The notes: a model not told the origin generated them from the sequence alone. DNA of 64,000 nt from Saccharum officinarum (GCA_020631735.1 CM036160.1:7114407-7178406), one strand, 5' to 3'; numbered from the stretch's first letter, positions 1 to 12,137 are shown. A program made the numbers and translations.

Positions 1-85
1 TGCAAGGTCGAAAGACACCTTTCAGATCGACTGAAAACCAACGCCGTAAAAAAATTGAAGTTTATAAATATTTAAAAGCAAGAAC

Positions 86-137
86 ATCTTGTGATCCAAA
101 GAGGATATATAATCTTGTGATCCAAAGAGGATATATA
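86..137. repeat. 26-bp perfect tandem duplication beside a PLAA splice donor
   Basis: Two identical 26-base units lie at 86-111 and 112-137. On the gene strand the first unit begins at base +2 of the intron after exon 15 (exon ends at 139). The duplication therefore copies the start of the intron, including part of the donor consensus. Confidence 0.9.
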
Positions 138-138
138 C

Positions 139-3100
139 CTGGAAACATCATTTGTGGAGGCCAAGACTTCAATATCTTTACCAACAATGCCATATCAGCA
201 TCTGCAAGTTTACTTGTGTGATAAAATGATGTCTCTTTCAACACTTTCACTATGGCAGGTAATCTTGACATCTCCGTCTCAGACAGAGATAATTGTTTCT
301 GTTCCTGAATACAGATAAGTTAAAATTAAACCATGTGGAGGTATCTCTGATGAACTTCTTGAAAGGATTACTTTTATTCTAAACAACCCATGTGGAGGTA
401 TCGCCTACTAGACTGTCAGTTAGCATTGGTCGAGGTCCACCAAAGTCCAACCACAGCATCTATAAACGCTTTGAGCTAGATCTTAGATGAACTATTGTAA
501 ATAGTGTGTAACACACAAGCTTAGTTTAGTCCACAACATACCAAAAGCACAAGGAACAAGTCAGTAAGTAATTTAGCAGGTTACTCCAGGTTTATAGATA
601 TATGCTATTCATGCTTCACACTAGCATTCTATGTTTTTTTTCTCGAATACGCAGGAGAGCTGCGTATCATTTCATTAAGAAGAAGAGTTGTAAAATACAA
701 CATGCACACCACCCACACACCCCTTAACGTTAATCAGCAACTAGCATTCTATGTTGATTAGCTTAACCCTACTTAATGCATGTTTGGGACTTATAACAAA
801 CTTTTCCCCTAACTCGAGTTATTTACTCATGTGTCGTCCCCATCACCTCCACATCTCCAATGAAGATTATGTCTCTCCCTTTCAACATATACTTCTACAC
901 ATTATATTTTTCAAGACAAGTCAGTTGGTGTGCAAGGGACAAAGGTTACTCATACCCACTGCTGAAAACTCATTAACATAAGACCTAATGCATCGAAATA
1001 GATCTAAAAGCACATGGAATGATGTAAACAAAACTACATTTTCTAGGTTCCGGGAAGAAATATTGATATGTTAGTTTTTTGGAAGAAACAAAAAGCGCCA
1101 GGAAATAAGCTTTCAGATTACCGAGTCAGATGAAAGTCTTGCATTAAACTCTGTAACTTTCTTTACGATTCCATCGAACTGAGCTGTCTCAAATGATAGC
1201 ATTCCACTCTGCAAATCAAATAAGTTGTAAAAAGGTTGCAAGACAAATCATGTATTATTTAATGGCAACTTGCTTCTGGTTTTTAAAAAAAATTGCATTA
1301 ATCATCAGCTACTGCCAACAAAAGATCAGGCAGATGACTGGATCAGAATTTTGACCTATACTGCCTTTATTGTCTTGTACAAGGCTTTGTTTGACTTGGC
1401 AAGAAACTTTGACCATTAGTTCTTGTATACATATATTATACTAACATAATCAATATTGTTAAAAGTTCTATGAATCTATCAGGATACCTTCCTGTAACTA
1501 AAAAACATGTTCAGTTGAAATACTTGTACTGCAAGACATGTCATTTACTTTTGAAGTGTGCGGACACCTTATTAACAACAACAAAGGCAAGGGAGTTCGT
1601 TCAAAAAAAAAAGGCAAGGGAAGAAATAAGTATCCACCACTGTCAAGGGATGCAAAGGGCGCAATTAGTATATAGCGCAACATTGTCACTAAACTCTTGC
1701 ACTTGCAAGTAACCTTCACCAATACCACACAGTTTCCAAAATCAAGTGAAATTTAACCGAGCCTCAAGTCCAAGTATCAGTGTTATTTCAAAAATAAATA
1801 TACGTAACAATCATGAAGATCGGTAGTTTTTTTTTCCTCAAAAACGCAGGAAAGCTGCGCATCATTATATTAAGAAGAAAGAATGAAGATCGGTAGTACC
1901 TTTGGTATGTGCTTGAAAGTTGGTTTTGGAGCATTACCTACAAAATAAGTATGTATTACGTCAAGATTCAGGATACAGCCCCAAAAAAACAGTTAAGGAT
2001 TGCAATTTAATATACAAAGAAAACTGGCAGAAAGAACCAGCTCGATTTCCAAAATTTAGGCATGGATAGTGAATACGTACCATTCGATGACGATGGTTGC
2101 CCAGGTACATATGCATTGGCTGATACAGAATAAACTTGGTTGTCAGCAGCAACAACCAACAGGCAAATATGTAACAGTAGCCAAAAGAAAAAACAACATG
2201 CTTACCCCCAGTATAGGGATCCCGAAAAGATGGATCTGGAACAAAGTTGTTCTGGCCAGAATTCTGCAGTATAAATTCTACAACCTGTTGGCGATATGTC
2301 AAAGGCAGATTTTCTTTCAGGAGCCACTTGTCAGCGACTGTGTATGGATCATCTACAATGAAAACAAAAACGAATGTAACAGGTGCATAAGATAACCTTG
2401 AGAATAAAAGCTCTCACGTCTATGCACATGAAAGGCAAAAAGATTCATGATGTATGGACACTTAAATGTACCATATAAAACCAAAAGCATATGAATCATA
2501 ATACTAATTGGTTTACTCTAGAATCAATAGCAGAGAAAATCACAGAAAATAGAAATACAAGTGTGATATACCTGAACGGTTATAGGGTAGTTTTCGTATG
2601 GGTTCTCCATCTCCAATATCAACATTAAAAACTGCAGAAATTTTAGAAGAATATAAGAAAACAAAAAAGGTTAGTGCAAAACACATATAATGAAACTCAA
2701 ACTTACCAAAATCATATCGTACACCATCATGAACCTGGCCTTGAGCAGCATCACCAGGCCCGTCCACTACTTCACCAATCTAGCAATTTGGTTGGGCAAC
2801 AAATGGGATTAGATTAACTAGAAATTAAAGGTTATACAACAAAGATAGGCAGTAGCATGTCAAGGACAGATGGCTCCCAGAGTGCATAACTACGTCTTGA
2901 TGCGATAAAATAGCCCCAAATAATTAAGTCAAAAACTTAAACCATTGCAGCTAGGGATTGATTTATGCCATAGTGATGATCATCAGACAACTAGAGGACT
3001 GCTAGCTAAACAACTCTATCAAAATCAAGGAGTATAATAAATGTACAACCAGCAAGATATTGCACTAATCCTTAACTCTGCAGATTCTCTTATGTGATCG

Positions 3101-6100
3101 GGACATAGACTTGGTAAATATAATGGTGAAACTGAAAAGGTCTAAAGCAGAAAGGGGATTACTTTGTCCCATTTTAACTCTGCTGAATTCCACGAATATG
3201 CTACACCATTGTCCCCTTCTCTAACAATTAGTGTTTGTCCATCAGAGTTCCCTGCTCGAACATAACATTAGAAAAGGTACATTTACTAAGGAAATATATA
3301 ATATTGAAACACACACTAAACTGACAGAATTTGAGCTATTACTTCAGCTTAAACACCACATCATTCAAGCTTCCATTGATATTAGCTTTCACATACTACT
3401 CCCTATTCTTACATGCTAAACAAAGGCTCAGAATATTTATAGAAGATAGATATTTTGAAGTAAAATACAGAATGTTCATGTTATGATTCGAAAAATAAAT
3501 GTAGATTGGGCCCATTTGATGAACAGCGAACCAGTCTAGATATTTAGCAGTGGATGTCAAGTATAGGGATGGCAGTGGAGCGGTTTTGGGTCGGGGCCCC
3601 GCGGATTTCGGGCGCAGAGGCTGTGGGTGCAGGGGTGATTTTTCACCCACGGATTTCAGGTTCGGGAACCCAAAACTTATCGGGTTCAGTTTTGGGTTTT
3701 GGGTTCCAGCCATGGAGGCCCAATATAGATCATTTTTAATAAAAAAAACTTATGTCTTAATAAATTGTTTCTGTAAGCTGCTAAGTTTGTTCTAAGTTGA
3801 GTCATGGAATTGTGTGTTGTTTGTTGCCTCTTATTTATACATGTCAACAATATAAGGATAAAAAATGTGATATATAACCTGGAACTTGCAGCGCCTCCAC
3901 TCCTGGTAGATCCATCAACTTAAGTCCACCAACAGTCTTTCTGTAAAAGCAAGAAATAAGCATATCATGTGTGAATTTTCCAGGGCTCCAATTTTCAGAA
4001 AATAGCAACAGTAGACAGACCACAGTCACTATCTATATAAAGAGATGACTGAATAAGCCTAGTGATCCAATTTTCAGAAATAGCATAGCGATTGTATCAT
4101 GAGTAAACGTATATAGACCATGGTTAACTGGTATCAAAATAAGCAAATACTCTAATCTATACAAAATGACAAAACCTTGCAAAAGATAAGGAAATAACTT
4201 ATGAAACAGGAGATGCATACCTGCTGAGTGTGTATTGCGAAATAAGATCTGTATAAGCTGCAAGTTCCTCATCACTGCAGAACCTGTTAGAATCTGCTGT
4301 CCATATCCTCGTAGTGCCATCAGAACAAGCAGTTACAATATCTCCATTTCCCAAGAATTTAGCATCCCATATACATCCCGGGTGTTCAATGCTTTGAATG
4401 CAGACACCATCTGCATCATTTTACTCGAAAAATCAGATAACAGAAGCACGTCAAGAACTTTCTGTACTACACATGTTTGGTTTTTACTGATAAATTTTTT
4501 CTTCTCTACTGCACTAGTTCAGCACGTGAGTACATAAGTTTCAGCATGCTGGACAGAAGCAGAGAGAGGGGAAGTTGTAAACATTCAGTTAGCCACGACT
4601 TTACATTTCTTTAGACAAGACAGTTTGTAGAATGGGTCACACACTAACTTAGTCAGATTTCACGAGTTGCTCACAGAATATATGTACAAGTTCAACAAGA
4701 GAAATGCCTATGCATTTAGTTAGAATACAAAATATATCACCTTTCCAAATCTTCAAAGAGCGATCCTCACTGCCACTAGCAATTAGACCTGAAGAATGTG
4801 CGTCCACAGAATATACAAGAGAAGAATGCCCAATCATGTCCAGCAGAGGCTGACCTGTCAACGCCCATAACTTGATAGTGCTGTGACAAGCAAAAATATC
4901 ATGTGTGAACAAATAACAAGCAGTGAAGAAACAGAGCAACTGCGTTGATGTTGCATAAAACTGAAAGACGAGGGGCAAAGGACTGAGGGTTGGGTCTAAA
5001 ACATTTTCGGCAAACCCAAGAAAACATTCTGGTGCAAAAGGTGAGCATAAGTGAACAAGGAGTTTATATGGGTATTTAGTGTTCTTTTTCATTTACCTGT
5101 CGTGTGAGGCGGAAAGAATTCCTAGACCTGGCATTGAGGCCAAACATCTAACAGTATCTGCATGTGGCATAAAATTAGGTCGGTTTGTATAATCACACTG
5201 AAGAAACAACACAATAACATATTATACAAAAAAATACTGCATGCTCCATAATAAAAAGAGATCCGATTTATTAGACCGGCAAATGATGTTAAATATTTAG
5301 GCTAAGAATAACAAAACTTATGCATTGGTGCAAGTGTCCACCAGAATTTCCACATGCCTTACTGAAAGTCACATGATAGACAAAAATAAAGGATGATGCA
5401 AGCTCAATACACCAACATGTGAGATATCATTTCACGTGACCTTGTCAAACAGTGTTTTCTGCAGTAAAAATAAAGCAAAAAGGAGCAGAAGTAAACCTGC
5501 ATGTCCTGAGAATGTCTGTAGGCAAGTCCTTCCTTTCCAAAGCTTAATAGTGGAATCACTTGAACCTATGAAAAAAGGGCGAATAAGTAAATTGTTAATT
5601 TGTCACAAGAAAATTTTGTTCATAAATTTATGAGAAAATCATCCAAAGGAAATACCATGTTATGGAATCTAAATGAGCCAATAACTCTAATAAAAAGATT
5701 ATGTCATCACTAAAACAGAGGTCTTACATAGTGCATCCGGAATTTTTCTTAAAAAAAGGATGTGCTTTTGAAAAGCCACCGCAAGTACACAAACTAAGCA
5801 ATTCTGATTCACCAATATAGCATGATTTTAGTCCCAAAATTACAGTATTAAACTGTTTACAACAACCATGTAGTGCTAGTATCAGTTGCCAAAATGCCAG
5901 ATAAAAAAGAAATGATAAATCACATCAACAAGTTACAGGAGAGCAGTGCACCAATACAGAATACATGCATTGGAACCAATAAAATGATTAATGTGAAAAA
6001 ATATATTAGAGGCTTTACCAGTAAAGAGTTCCCCTGTGGGCAGCTTTAGAACAGTTTGCACTGCAACCTTGTGTGCTTCCCACACCTCTATAGCACTGCC

Positions 6101-7593
6101 ATTTCTCCACCGTCTTACAGTACTGCATGCACAATGGGTATGTCAGTGAAGTAGAACAGTGGCACTATAGTAGGAAAACTGAATATCTATTACGACATGC
6201 CCCCCATTAGAAGAAACACTTCAAGCACAAAGTAATAATCAGTAAAAGTGTTTGGACAATCAAGCAACACAGAATACTGCTTTTCTATATTTTGTATACG
6301 TTATACACAGCTTCAAGCATAGCACTTTCTAAATTAATAGAACACAAGCAGAGGATGAAGCAAGCAAGCCAAGGAAAGATGCCACGAGGACAAGTAGCAC
6401 TAGAAATTTAGGATGACGCTTGTGTAAGAGAGTTTACCAATCCATGGATGAAGAGATGATGTCACCGTTAGTGTCTACAGCGAGTCCAGTGACTTGCGAA
6501 TTGTGCCCCTTCATTGTCTCAACAACTTCTCCTTTCTGCAGATCCCAGAGGAAAACAAATGTATCCATACCACCAGAGACGATTCCACCTTCAGGAAAGC
6601 GGTCTGAAGGAGGGATCCAAGCCAATGGGCCGACAAAACTCGAATGTCCTGCGAGTGTCTTGGAGAGAACATATTCACTCTCCTTTTCTGGGTTCCGGGT
6701 CCAGAATTTCACAGTCCGGTCCCTCGACGATGTTGCGATCCCAGCATCACCACATACACAGATGCCACGAACCTGTAGAAGAAAGAACATGATAAGTCAT
6801 CCATGAAACAAGTGTCTACATAATAATATAGAATGATAAAAGGTAGTTTTGACAATAATAAGGATGATCACAAAGAAACGATTGAACTATAAATTGTTGA
6901 ATAATATAATTTGGTGATTCAAGGATGGACCCTAAATCAGTACAATGACAAGAACATGGTGGAATTGGACTTAGAGAAGAAAAATGGACGCCTATGTTCT
7001 CTGTTCTGATTACATATACTACTAAGCGCAATTGCACAGAAACAGTGAAACTAATTAATAACTGTCATTCACTGAATCACCAATCTACTTATAATGACCT
7101 AGTAAAAACAGCCCAAACTACAGTGATCACCTAGACCGACAAACCCCTCGAGCTTAGTCCTGCACTAAACCCACTGAATCCACGGCCACAGAGTTAACTC
7201 ACACTAGCATCGGGAGGTAAATTACATCCCTCCAATGCACGGGCAACTCCCGGGAACGCACCAAGCGGACCGAGGCAAAGCCCAGGAAGGCAGGACCGCT
7301 ACGAAGCTAGATCGAATCACTGAACGAATCCGCCACGAACTAACAGATCAAAAGCCCCAGCGGTCCCGCCGCGAGCGGAAACCGAACCCGAACAGGGCCG
7401 AGTCCTGGGCCCGACGAGCGGGGCGCCGGGCGGATCGAGACCGAGGGTATCGCCGCAAGCTTGGAGCGGAAGCAAACTGAGACGGGGGCAGTCGGTGGCG
7501 AGAGTGTAGCGGGGAGGGGACAGGGGGGGGGGAGCGGCGGCTTACGTCGTCGGCGTGGCCGTGCAGCTGCAGTCCGAGGCGGTACTCGGCCAT
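139..7593 (-). CDS. PLAA: PLAA/Ufd3-type WD40-PFU-PUL ubiquitin-binding protein, 3' end beyond window
   Basis: Fifteen exons with GT-AG junctions and consistent phase: 7546-7593 (ATG at 7593), 6438-6772, 6019-6122, 5497-5565, 5097-5157, 4741-4880, 4221-4410, 3879-3940, 3163-3251, 2707-2779, 2572-2631, 2206-2352, 1900-1937, 1122-1208, 139-304. Together they give about 556 residues. Known family members are about 750-800 residues, so the last ~200 (most of the PUL domain) lie off the window. Residues 1-300 make seven WD40 blades ending in VKFW, VFLWD, VRRW, IKLW, IKLW, LKIW and TRIW. Residues ~345-460 form the PFU ubiquitin-binding domain, with the typical DPSFRDPYTG stretch in exon 12. The PUL region starts near residue 475. 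By family knowledge this is a Cdc48/p97 cofactor that binds ubiquitin in protein turnover. It stands alone on the minus strand with a TATA box upstream. I see no frame break. Exon limits are read by eye and not supported by transcripts. Confidence 0.93.
620..755 (-). mobile_element. Short 5'-truncated LINE-like 3' tail with 16-bp target-site duplication
   Basis: The direct repeat actagcattctatgtt flanks the insert at 620-635 and 740-755. The insert starts with a poly-T run (poly-A on the minus strand), followed by the grass tail motif cgcaggagagctgcgtatca. The poly-A end plus a long direct repeat is the signature of target-primed retrotransposition. The insert is about 104 bases and lies in the PLAA intron between exons 14 and 15, in the same sense as the gene. 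LINE origin is inferred from the tail; no reverse transcriptase is present. Confidence 0.8.
1813..1897 (-). mobile_element. Second short LINE-like tail, inserted next to the exon 13 donor
   Basis: The direct repeat atgaagatcggtagt occurs at 1813-1827 and 1883-1897. Between them lie a poly-T run and the same tail family as the copy at 620-755 (cgcaggaaagctgcgcatca). PLAA exon 13 ends at 1900, so the right target-site copy covers intron bases +3 to +17 and the donor GT is kept. The insert is only about 55 bases and is in sense with the gene. Confidence 0.82.
3564..3720. mobile_element. Degenerate hAT-like MITE in a PLAA intron
   Basis: The stretch starts tagggatggcagtggagcgg and is filled with GGGTTTTGGG-like and reverse CCCAAAA-like blocks. 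This resembles the common grass non-autonomous family that begins TAGGGATGGCAA. I could not find a clean right terminus or target-site duplication, so the end point is approximate. Confidence 0.4.
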
Positions 7594-7740
7594 GTCGCCG
7601 CCGTGCGGGGCGCGGCGGAGCGGGCGAGGGAGAGGGGGATTGGTGTTGTTGGTGCAGGGAGACGAGTAGACGACGAGGAGCTGGGAGTTGTGGCCGTGCA
7701 GCTCTGTTTCGTTCATTTTTGTGGGCTGGGTCCTTCTCCT

Positions 7741-7749
7741 CTTTTTATA
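7741..7749 (-). promoter_or_regulatory. TATA box of the PLAA gene
   Basis: The minus strand reads TATAAAAAG here, about 150 bases upstream of the PLAA ATG at 7593. That spacing would give a 5' UTR of roughly 120 bases. The surrounding sequence is GC-rich, as expected for a grass promoter and first exon. The assignment rests on motif and spacing only. Confidence 0.6.
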
Positions 7750-7854
7750 CAAGCCGGGCCGTGGAAAGAGAGCGTGGGCAGAAGATGGTGGTGGTGGGTG
7801 AGTGGGCTAAATGTCGAGGCCCAGGTTGTGGGGATTAGAAGTGGCCCAAAGCGA

Positions 7855-8021
7855 GTTGGGCTCTTTTTCTTTATTTTTGTGAAAGGTAAATTTCATTTCA
7901 AAGCTTAAATACAACATACAGATATGGGACAAAAATTGCCCCATTGAAAGTTTTCCAGAGGCATCTAAATAGTACAATTTCTAGAATGAGTCCATGACTA
8001 AAAAGAGAAAGTTGGGCTCTT
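7855..8021 (-). mobile_element. Retroposed fragment with 11-bp target-site duplication upstream of PLAA
   Basis: The sequence gttgggctctt flanks the insert at 7855-7865 and 8011-8021. The insert begins with a T-rich tract (minus-strand A-rich tail) and is about 145 bases long. It has no coding content. It lies some 110 bases beyond the PLAA TATA box and could affect the upstream promoter region. Family identity is unknown. Confidence 0.6.
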
Positions 8022-9025
8022 AATAAGCGAGCTTGATGATATATATAGTTTGGTGCACCAAAGTCAGCCATGAACGGCGAAAATGAGCCATTGCGCTTGC
8101 GCCGTCCGGCTCCGGCACGTGTCATTACTTTTCTTTCGTTTTGGCGCATGCCGTGCTGCAAGCCTGCGACTGCTACTCGTAAACTTGTTCATACTGTACT
8201 GTTGCCCATGAAAGGCTTTGATGAATTGTTTTCGAGTTTCACCATATCCAAGTTTTAAATTGCTTACAGTCACTGTTACATATTCCTTGAAATCGTAAAT
8301 CAATTTTTTTCCTAACTACATATATCGATTTTTAAATACATATATCTAAATACATAATAAAAATTGTATTATATTTATAAATATCAAAAACTACTTGTAC
8401 GGAGTAATTTGGAACCGAGAGCAACAATCCCAAGGCCATCGGCTTTCCTAGGACGCCCTGCTGCGACGGCGGCGGCCACTACCACCGCCGTGCGCCGGCC
8501 TTCCATGGCCTGAGCTGTGGGCTCCGTCGAGTTTAGCCCGGCACCAACGACAAAACTCATGTCGTTAACCTTGCTGGACAACCGAAAAAGACCAGACAAT
8601 GCGGCCACTTGAACAAGTACATACATACAAGTGGTGTGGCGCCGTGCTCTAGAGAATCATGCACTTTGCAAAAGAAAATGCTCTGTTTATCTTAAAGCCA
8701 ACCAGATTGAAAAAGATAACTTCTTTCTATACGAATTTATTCGCTTGAGATTATCAGTCAAATCAGTCAGCCAGTAATGTTTTTCTTTTAAAAAAAATCA
8801 ATCAGTAGTATTTTCAGCCAACCAGATCAGTCAAGCAAACAGGCTGTATGCCATGCTATACGTACAAGAAAAACAAACAAGAATAAGTAAATGAGTCGGG
8901 GAGGAAGAAGATAGAAGACGACCGCCAGAAACAATTGCATGAAAAATTACAGCAGCGGCCTGGAAAAAAGGGAAATTTTGTTCATTAATCAATCACAGGG
9001 ACACGAGGAGGGAGAAGGAGAAGCG
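8022..9025. other. Intergenic stretch between PLAA and the 9.0-kb gene
   Basis: No gene is supported here. Short ORFs on both strands lack recognisable domains. Positions about 8745-8850 hold repeated cagtca/agccaacca words resembling a grass MITE with GGCTGA-type ends (reverse orientation), but no clean termini were found. Confidence 0.4.
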
Positions 9026-9514
9026 TCAGGCGGCGAGAGCGCCGACCCTGCTCCTGCGTCCAGCAACCCGTCCAGACCCCGGGGGGACGCAGCTCCTGCT
9101 CCTGGGGAACAACACGACGGCGGCGGCGGCGGAGGCGAAGTCACAGGGCCCGTCCTCATCGATCCGTGCCATGGCGCCGGCGACGCTGTGGCTCCTCGGC
9201 ACGGCGGCCGGGTGGCGCTGGCGCTCCAGCTCGGCGGCGCGGCGCTGCGACGCGGCGCGGATGAGCTCCCGCAGGTCCTCGTCGGCGTCGGAGGCGGAGG
9301 AGTAGCGGCGCGAGGAGGAGGCCGAGGCGAAGCCGCTGTGGGCGCCGAAGGACGGCGCGGCGGCGAACGTCGGGTAGCCGAAGGCGGCGTCCGCCGGGAG
9401 GTGGCCCGCGCAGCCGGTGAGGCTGCGCACGTACAGGTCCCGCGCCGCGCACAGCGCTCGCCGTGGACCACGCCACAGCCAGCTCACGTGCTGGGCCAGC
9501 TTCCCGCCGCCCAT
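9026..9514 (-). CDS. Uncharacterised plant protein with RSLTGCAGH motif, 162 aa
   Basis: The intact ORF runs from ATG at 9514 to a stop at 9026. I chose this start because the residues from here on (beginning MGGGKLAQHVSWLWRGPRRA) look like conserved coding sequence, while the open frame further upstream has only a non-ATG start. Near residues 18-40 is the block LCAARDLYVRSLTGCAGHLP, shared by a family of small uncharacterised plant proteins. A conserved aspartate/glutamate-rich helix (DADEDLRELIRAASQRR) follows near residues 75-95, and the C-terminal half has a PRSRS motif typical of the family. There is no signal peptide or membrane segment. GC content is very high, so other frames are also open by chance. 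Function is unknown. Confidence 0.72.
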   Translation of the reverse strand: MGGGKLAQHVSWLWRGPRRALCAARDLYVRSLTGCAGHLPADAAFGYPTFAAAPSFGAHSGFASASSSRRYSSASDADEDLRELIRAASQRRAAELERQRHPAAVPRSHSVAGAMARIDEDGPCDFASAAAAVVLFPRSRSCVPPGSGRVAGRRSRVGALAA

Positions 9515-9767
9515 GCTGCTGGCGGCGGCTTCAGTTCCACCGGCGGTGACGTACGGGTAGCTGACGGAGGAAACCACTCGGTCGCTTGGATTAAGCAAGC
9601 GATAATCCGATCGGCGAGCAGAGCAGCTTCTTGACGTGGTGGCGAAGAAGCAGCAGAGCAGGGCAAGCAAGGCGATTGGTTAGCACTTAGCAGCAGGCAG
9701 CGGTAGCGATGGATTAGCCTGATGAGATGTGTTTATTATAGACGGGCGATCTGCGAGGCGGAGGAGG

Positions 9768-9777
9768 TTTTTATATA
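9768..9777 (-). promoter_or_regulatory. TATA box of the 9.0-kb gene
   Basis: The minus strand reads TATATAAAAA, about 255 bases upstream of the ATG at 9514. This implies a 5' UTR of about 220 bases with no in-frame ATG. It supports transcription leftwards. Confidence 0.55.
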
Positions 9778-11004
9778 CACGTGGGGAACGGAGGACACTG
9801 TGCCACAACAGCACAAAGGAGATACCATAATGAGTGACATGCAATCGAAACGAGACACTAATGTAAGATCAGTGACAGCGGATGATCAACGGAACACGTC
9901 GTTGGTGAGTTGTTGTCCATAACCAAAGAACAAAACGCGTCAGGACATTATCAAAGAGTCCATGATGGTAAGTATTACCACGCGCGCGGTCTCTGTTTTG
10001 TTTCACCTTTTTTCTTTTCTTTGGGTCAAAGAAAGTTTAGATGGTTAATTAATATATTAATTAATAAGATGAAGTGCGAATTGTTACGGAGAGGCCCTAA
10101 AAAGCTGCTGACAACTAGCCGTCGGTTGTAAACAGGGCCACAGGGGTCCTAAAGCTGTAGCGCACTATTGCTGACCATACTGCAAGCAAATGACGAAGTG
10201 TGATGGCTTGGACCGAGTGCGTGCATGCCGATCTAGGCGCCGCCTTTTCCCTTGTCATGTCCGTTTGGTCTTATCCGCTTCGTTCCTTCCATTCCACCTG
10301 TGGGCTGTGGGCTGTGGGCTGTGGCTGTCTGGCTGACGTAGTTACGCACGTACTATTGTTGCTGATACCGATGCGTCCGTACATACATTAGTAATAATAA
10401 CACAAATAATTTATTTCTGTAAATAACAAACGGATCCATATGGCTCCTACCAAAATGGGTGAATTCATCTAGTGTTTTTAAGTAGTACTAAAACAATGTC
10501 ACTGGTCATGTACATGAGAATCTTCACTATAAGACATTTAGTAGAAAAAAATTACACTAAAAATTGAATGGTAAAATACTAAGAGAAACTCATCACATCA
10601 GGAGAAGCCTAAATTCTGGTTGTATGCTGGTGACTAGGTCTTGGAAAAAGGGGGCCGGCCGGGGGGGTGCCTGTGGTTTTTCGTTTTTGGAGCTATTTGG
10701 CGCACGCTTTCGGCAGCTAGCTAGTTAGCACAAGTCGACCATCATCTGCGAGTCGGTCATGGGCTCATGGCATTTGGCACGCTCAAACCAGCGTGGTCGG
10801 TCTCCATCATCGCCGAAGAAACAGCAATGCATGCAAAGCTAGCGCTGCTGGACTGATGAGGCTCGCCGCGTTCACATCGCACCTGCTGAAAGCGCTGTCA
10901 TCGGTCGTCCAATTCAGTCGTAGCCGGTAGGTGGCCGCCGCAACGCATGCATCGTCCAGCAGAAGCTAACAGCAGGCCCTGTGTATGCACTGTGGATAGA
11001 AAGT
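9778..11004. other. Intergenic, no gene seen
   Basis: The only patterned sequence is a short tandem array of the nonamer tgtgggctg at about 10303-10331. The short ORFs show no domain and no biased codon use. Confidence 0.5.
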
Positions 11005-11248
11005 GCTCCCTCTATCCAAAAAAAAACAATTCTAACATTGCACCGAGCCATTGGATCATAATTAAATTTAATAATATTTATATTAAAAAATATTGGAATT
11101 TATGATGCAAAAGAAGTGTTATTAGATTTCTCATTGAATGCATTTTTGTAATACACATATTTTTGCTGCATGTGTATGGTTCAACTCTAGATAGATCAAC
11201 TAGGGATGAAATGAGACTGACCCCTGTTATTTTCACCACGGAAGTAGC
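11005..11248. mobile_element. Probable Stowaway-type MITE, degenerate
   Basis: The left end reads gctccctctatccaaaaaaa, close to the Stowaway terminus CTCCCTCCGTCCCAAAAA. The right end near 11248 reads, in reverse complement, as ctacttccgtggtgaaaata. The interior is AT-rich and lacks coding capacity. The terminal match is imperfect. Confidence 0.45.
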
Positions 11249-11929
11249 ATTACTATATGACAATAATACTCTACCATATATTTTTTTTTGCTTATATTAA
11301 TGAATAGCTAAGGTTCTGGGCATATATAATTTTTGCTACATCGATATCACATCCGGCCGTTGACCTTAGGAGGATCGGCACCTGCAGCTGACGACGCACG
11401 GTTGCTCTCCCGACGCAGGAACCAGAGCTGACTTTGAGGCCGGACAACCACGCGGCACGCAGCGCAGCGGGGGACGCGACTGCGACTGCACGGAAGCACC
11501 AGCGGCGGAGTGTTCTAGTTTTAAGACAATCAGAATTGTAGGGCCAAATTGTTTATAGTAGAAAACTAATGTATAGGCGAATGTTGCTGCTAGCTTCAAT
11601 ATTTTTTTTCAATTATCTACTCTTGCTAAAAATTAGTAGTTGGTATAGCAAATAAAATATTACCATTCTATCAAGTATCAATCTTCTTTCCGTCTTTAAT
11701 TAGCATATCTATCTTATAGAATAAGTACATGGTAAAGAAGTGTAGCCAGGGGGGCAATGGCGTGGTTTGGCCTCTGAGAAGCTCCGCGCCTCCGCTAGAA
11801 AGTGCTCCAGCAGCCTCAGCCTGTGATGACAACAGGGCTGACTATTCCAGTCGGCACCACGTAAGTACGGGCCCAAGTGACGTGTCGGATCCAAAGTGCG
11901 TGGACTTTTTTTTTCCTTTTTATTTAGGA

Positions 11930-12137
11930 CCTGTTGATACAATATAACTCGGCTTCTCAGGAAACATAATCAGAGAAAAAGCAGCTGGTAGAAGCTGGTA
12001 TTTTTCAGCTTCACCTCGATTCCAGCACTATAAGAGAAGCTTTCTAGGGAGAAGCTATTTTCAAATGGCATGTTAGATACGAGAAGTTGAAAAACAGTTT
12101 TATGAAACTAGGATAGAATTCCTACCAAATAAGCCCT
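11930..12137. mobile_element. MITE with hAT-like ends, degenerate
   Basis: The left end ggacctgttgatac and the reverse complement of the right end gggcttatttggta are weak inverted repeats. The interior words (cttctc, agaagct, cagcttcacctcgatt) resemble the elements near 14.3 and 51.7 kb. No clear target-site duplication was found. Confidence 0.4.

Noticed and set aside
1498..2395. Open frames on the plus strand within PLAA introns and exons
   Set aside because: They overlap phased PLAA exons on the other strand and show no homology.
8939..9634. Plus-strand open frame of 231 codons opposite the RSLTGCAGH gene
   Set aside because: It is low-complexity G/A/R-rich translation of the antisense strand of a very GC-rich gene, with no domain.
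9515..9670. N-terminal extension of the 9.0-kb gene
   Set aside because: It requires a non-ATG start and the extra residues are not family-like; the ATG at 9514 fits better.
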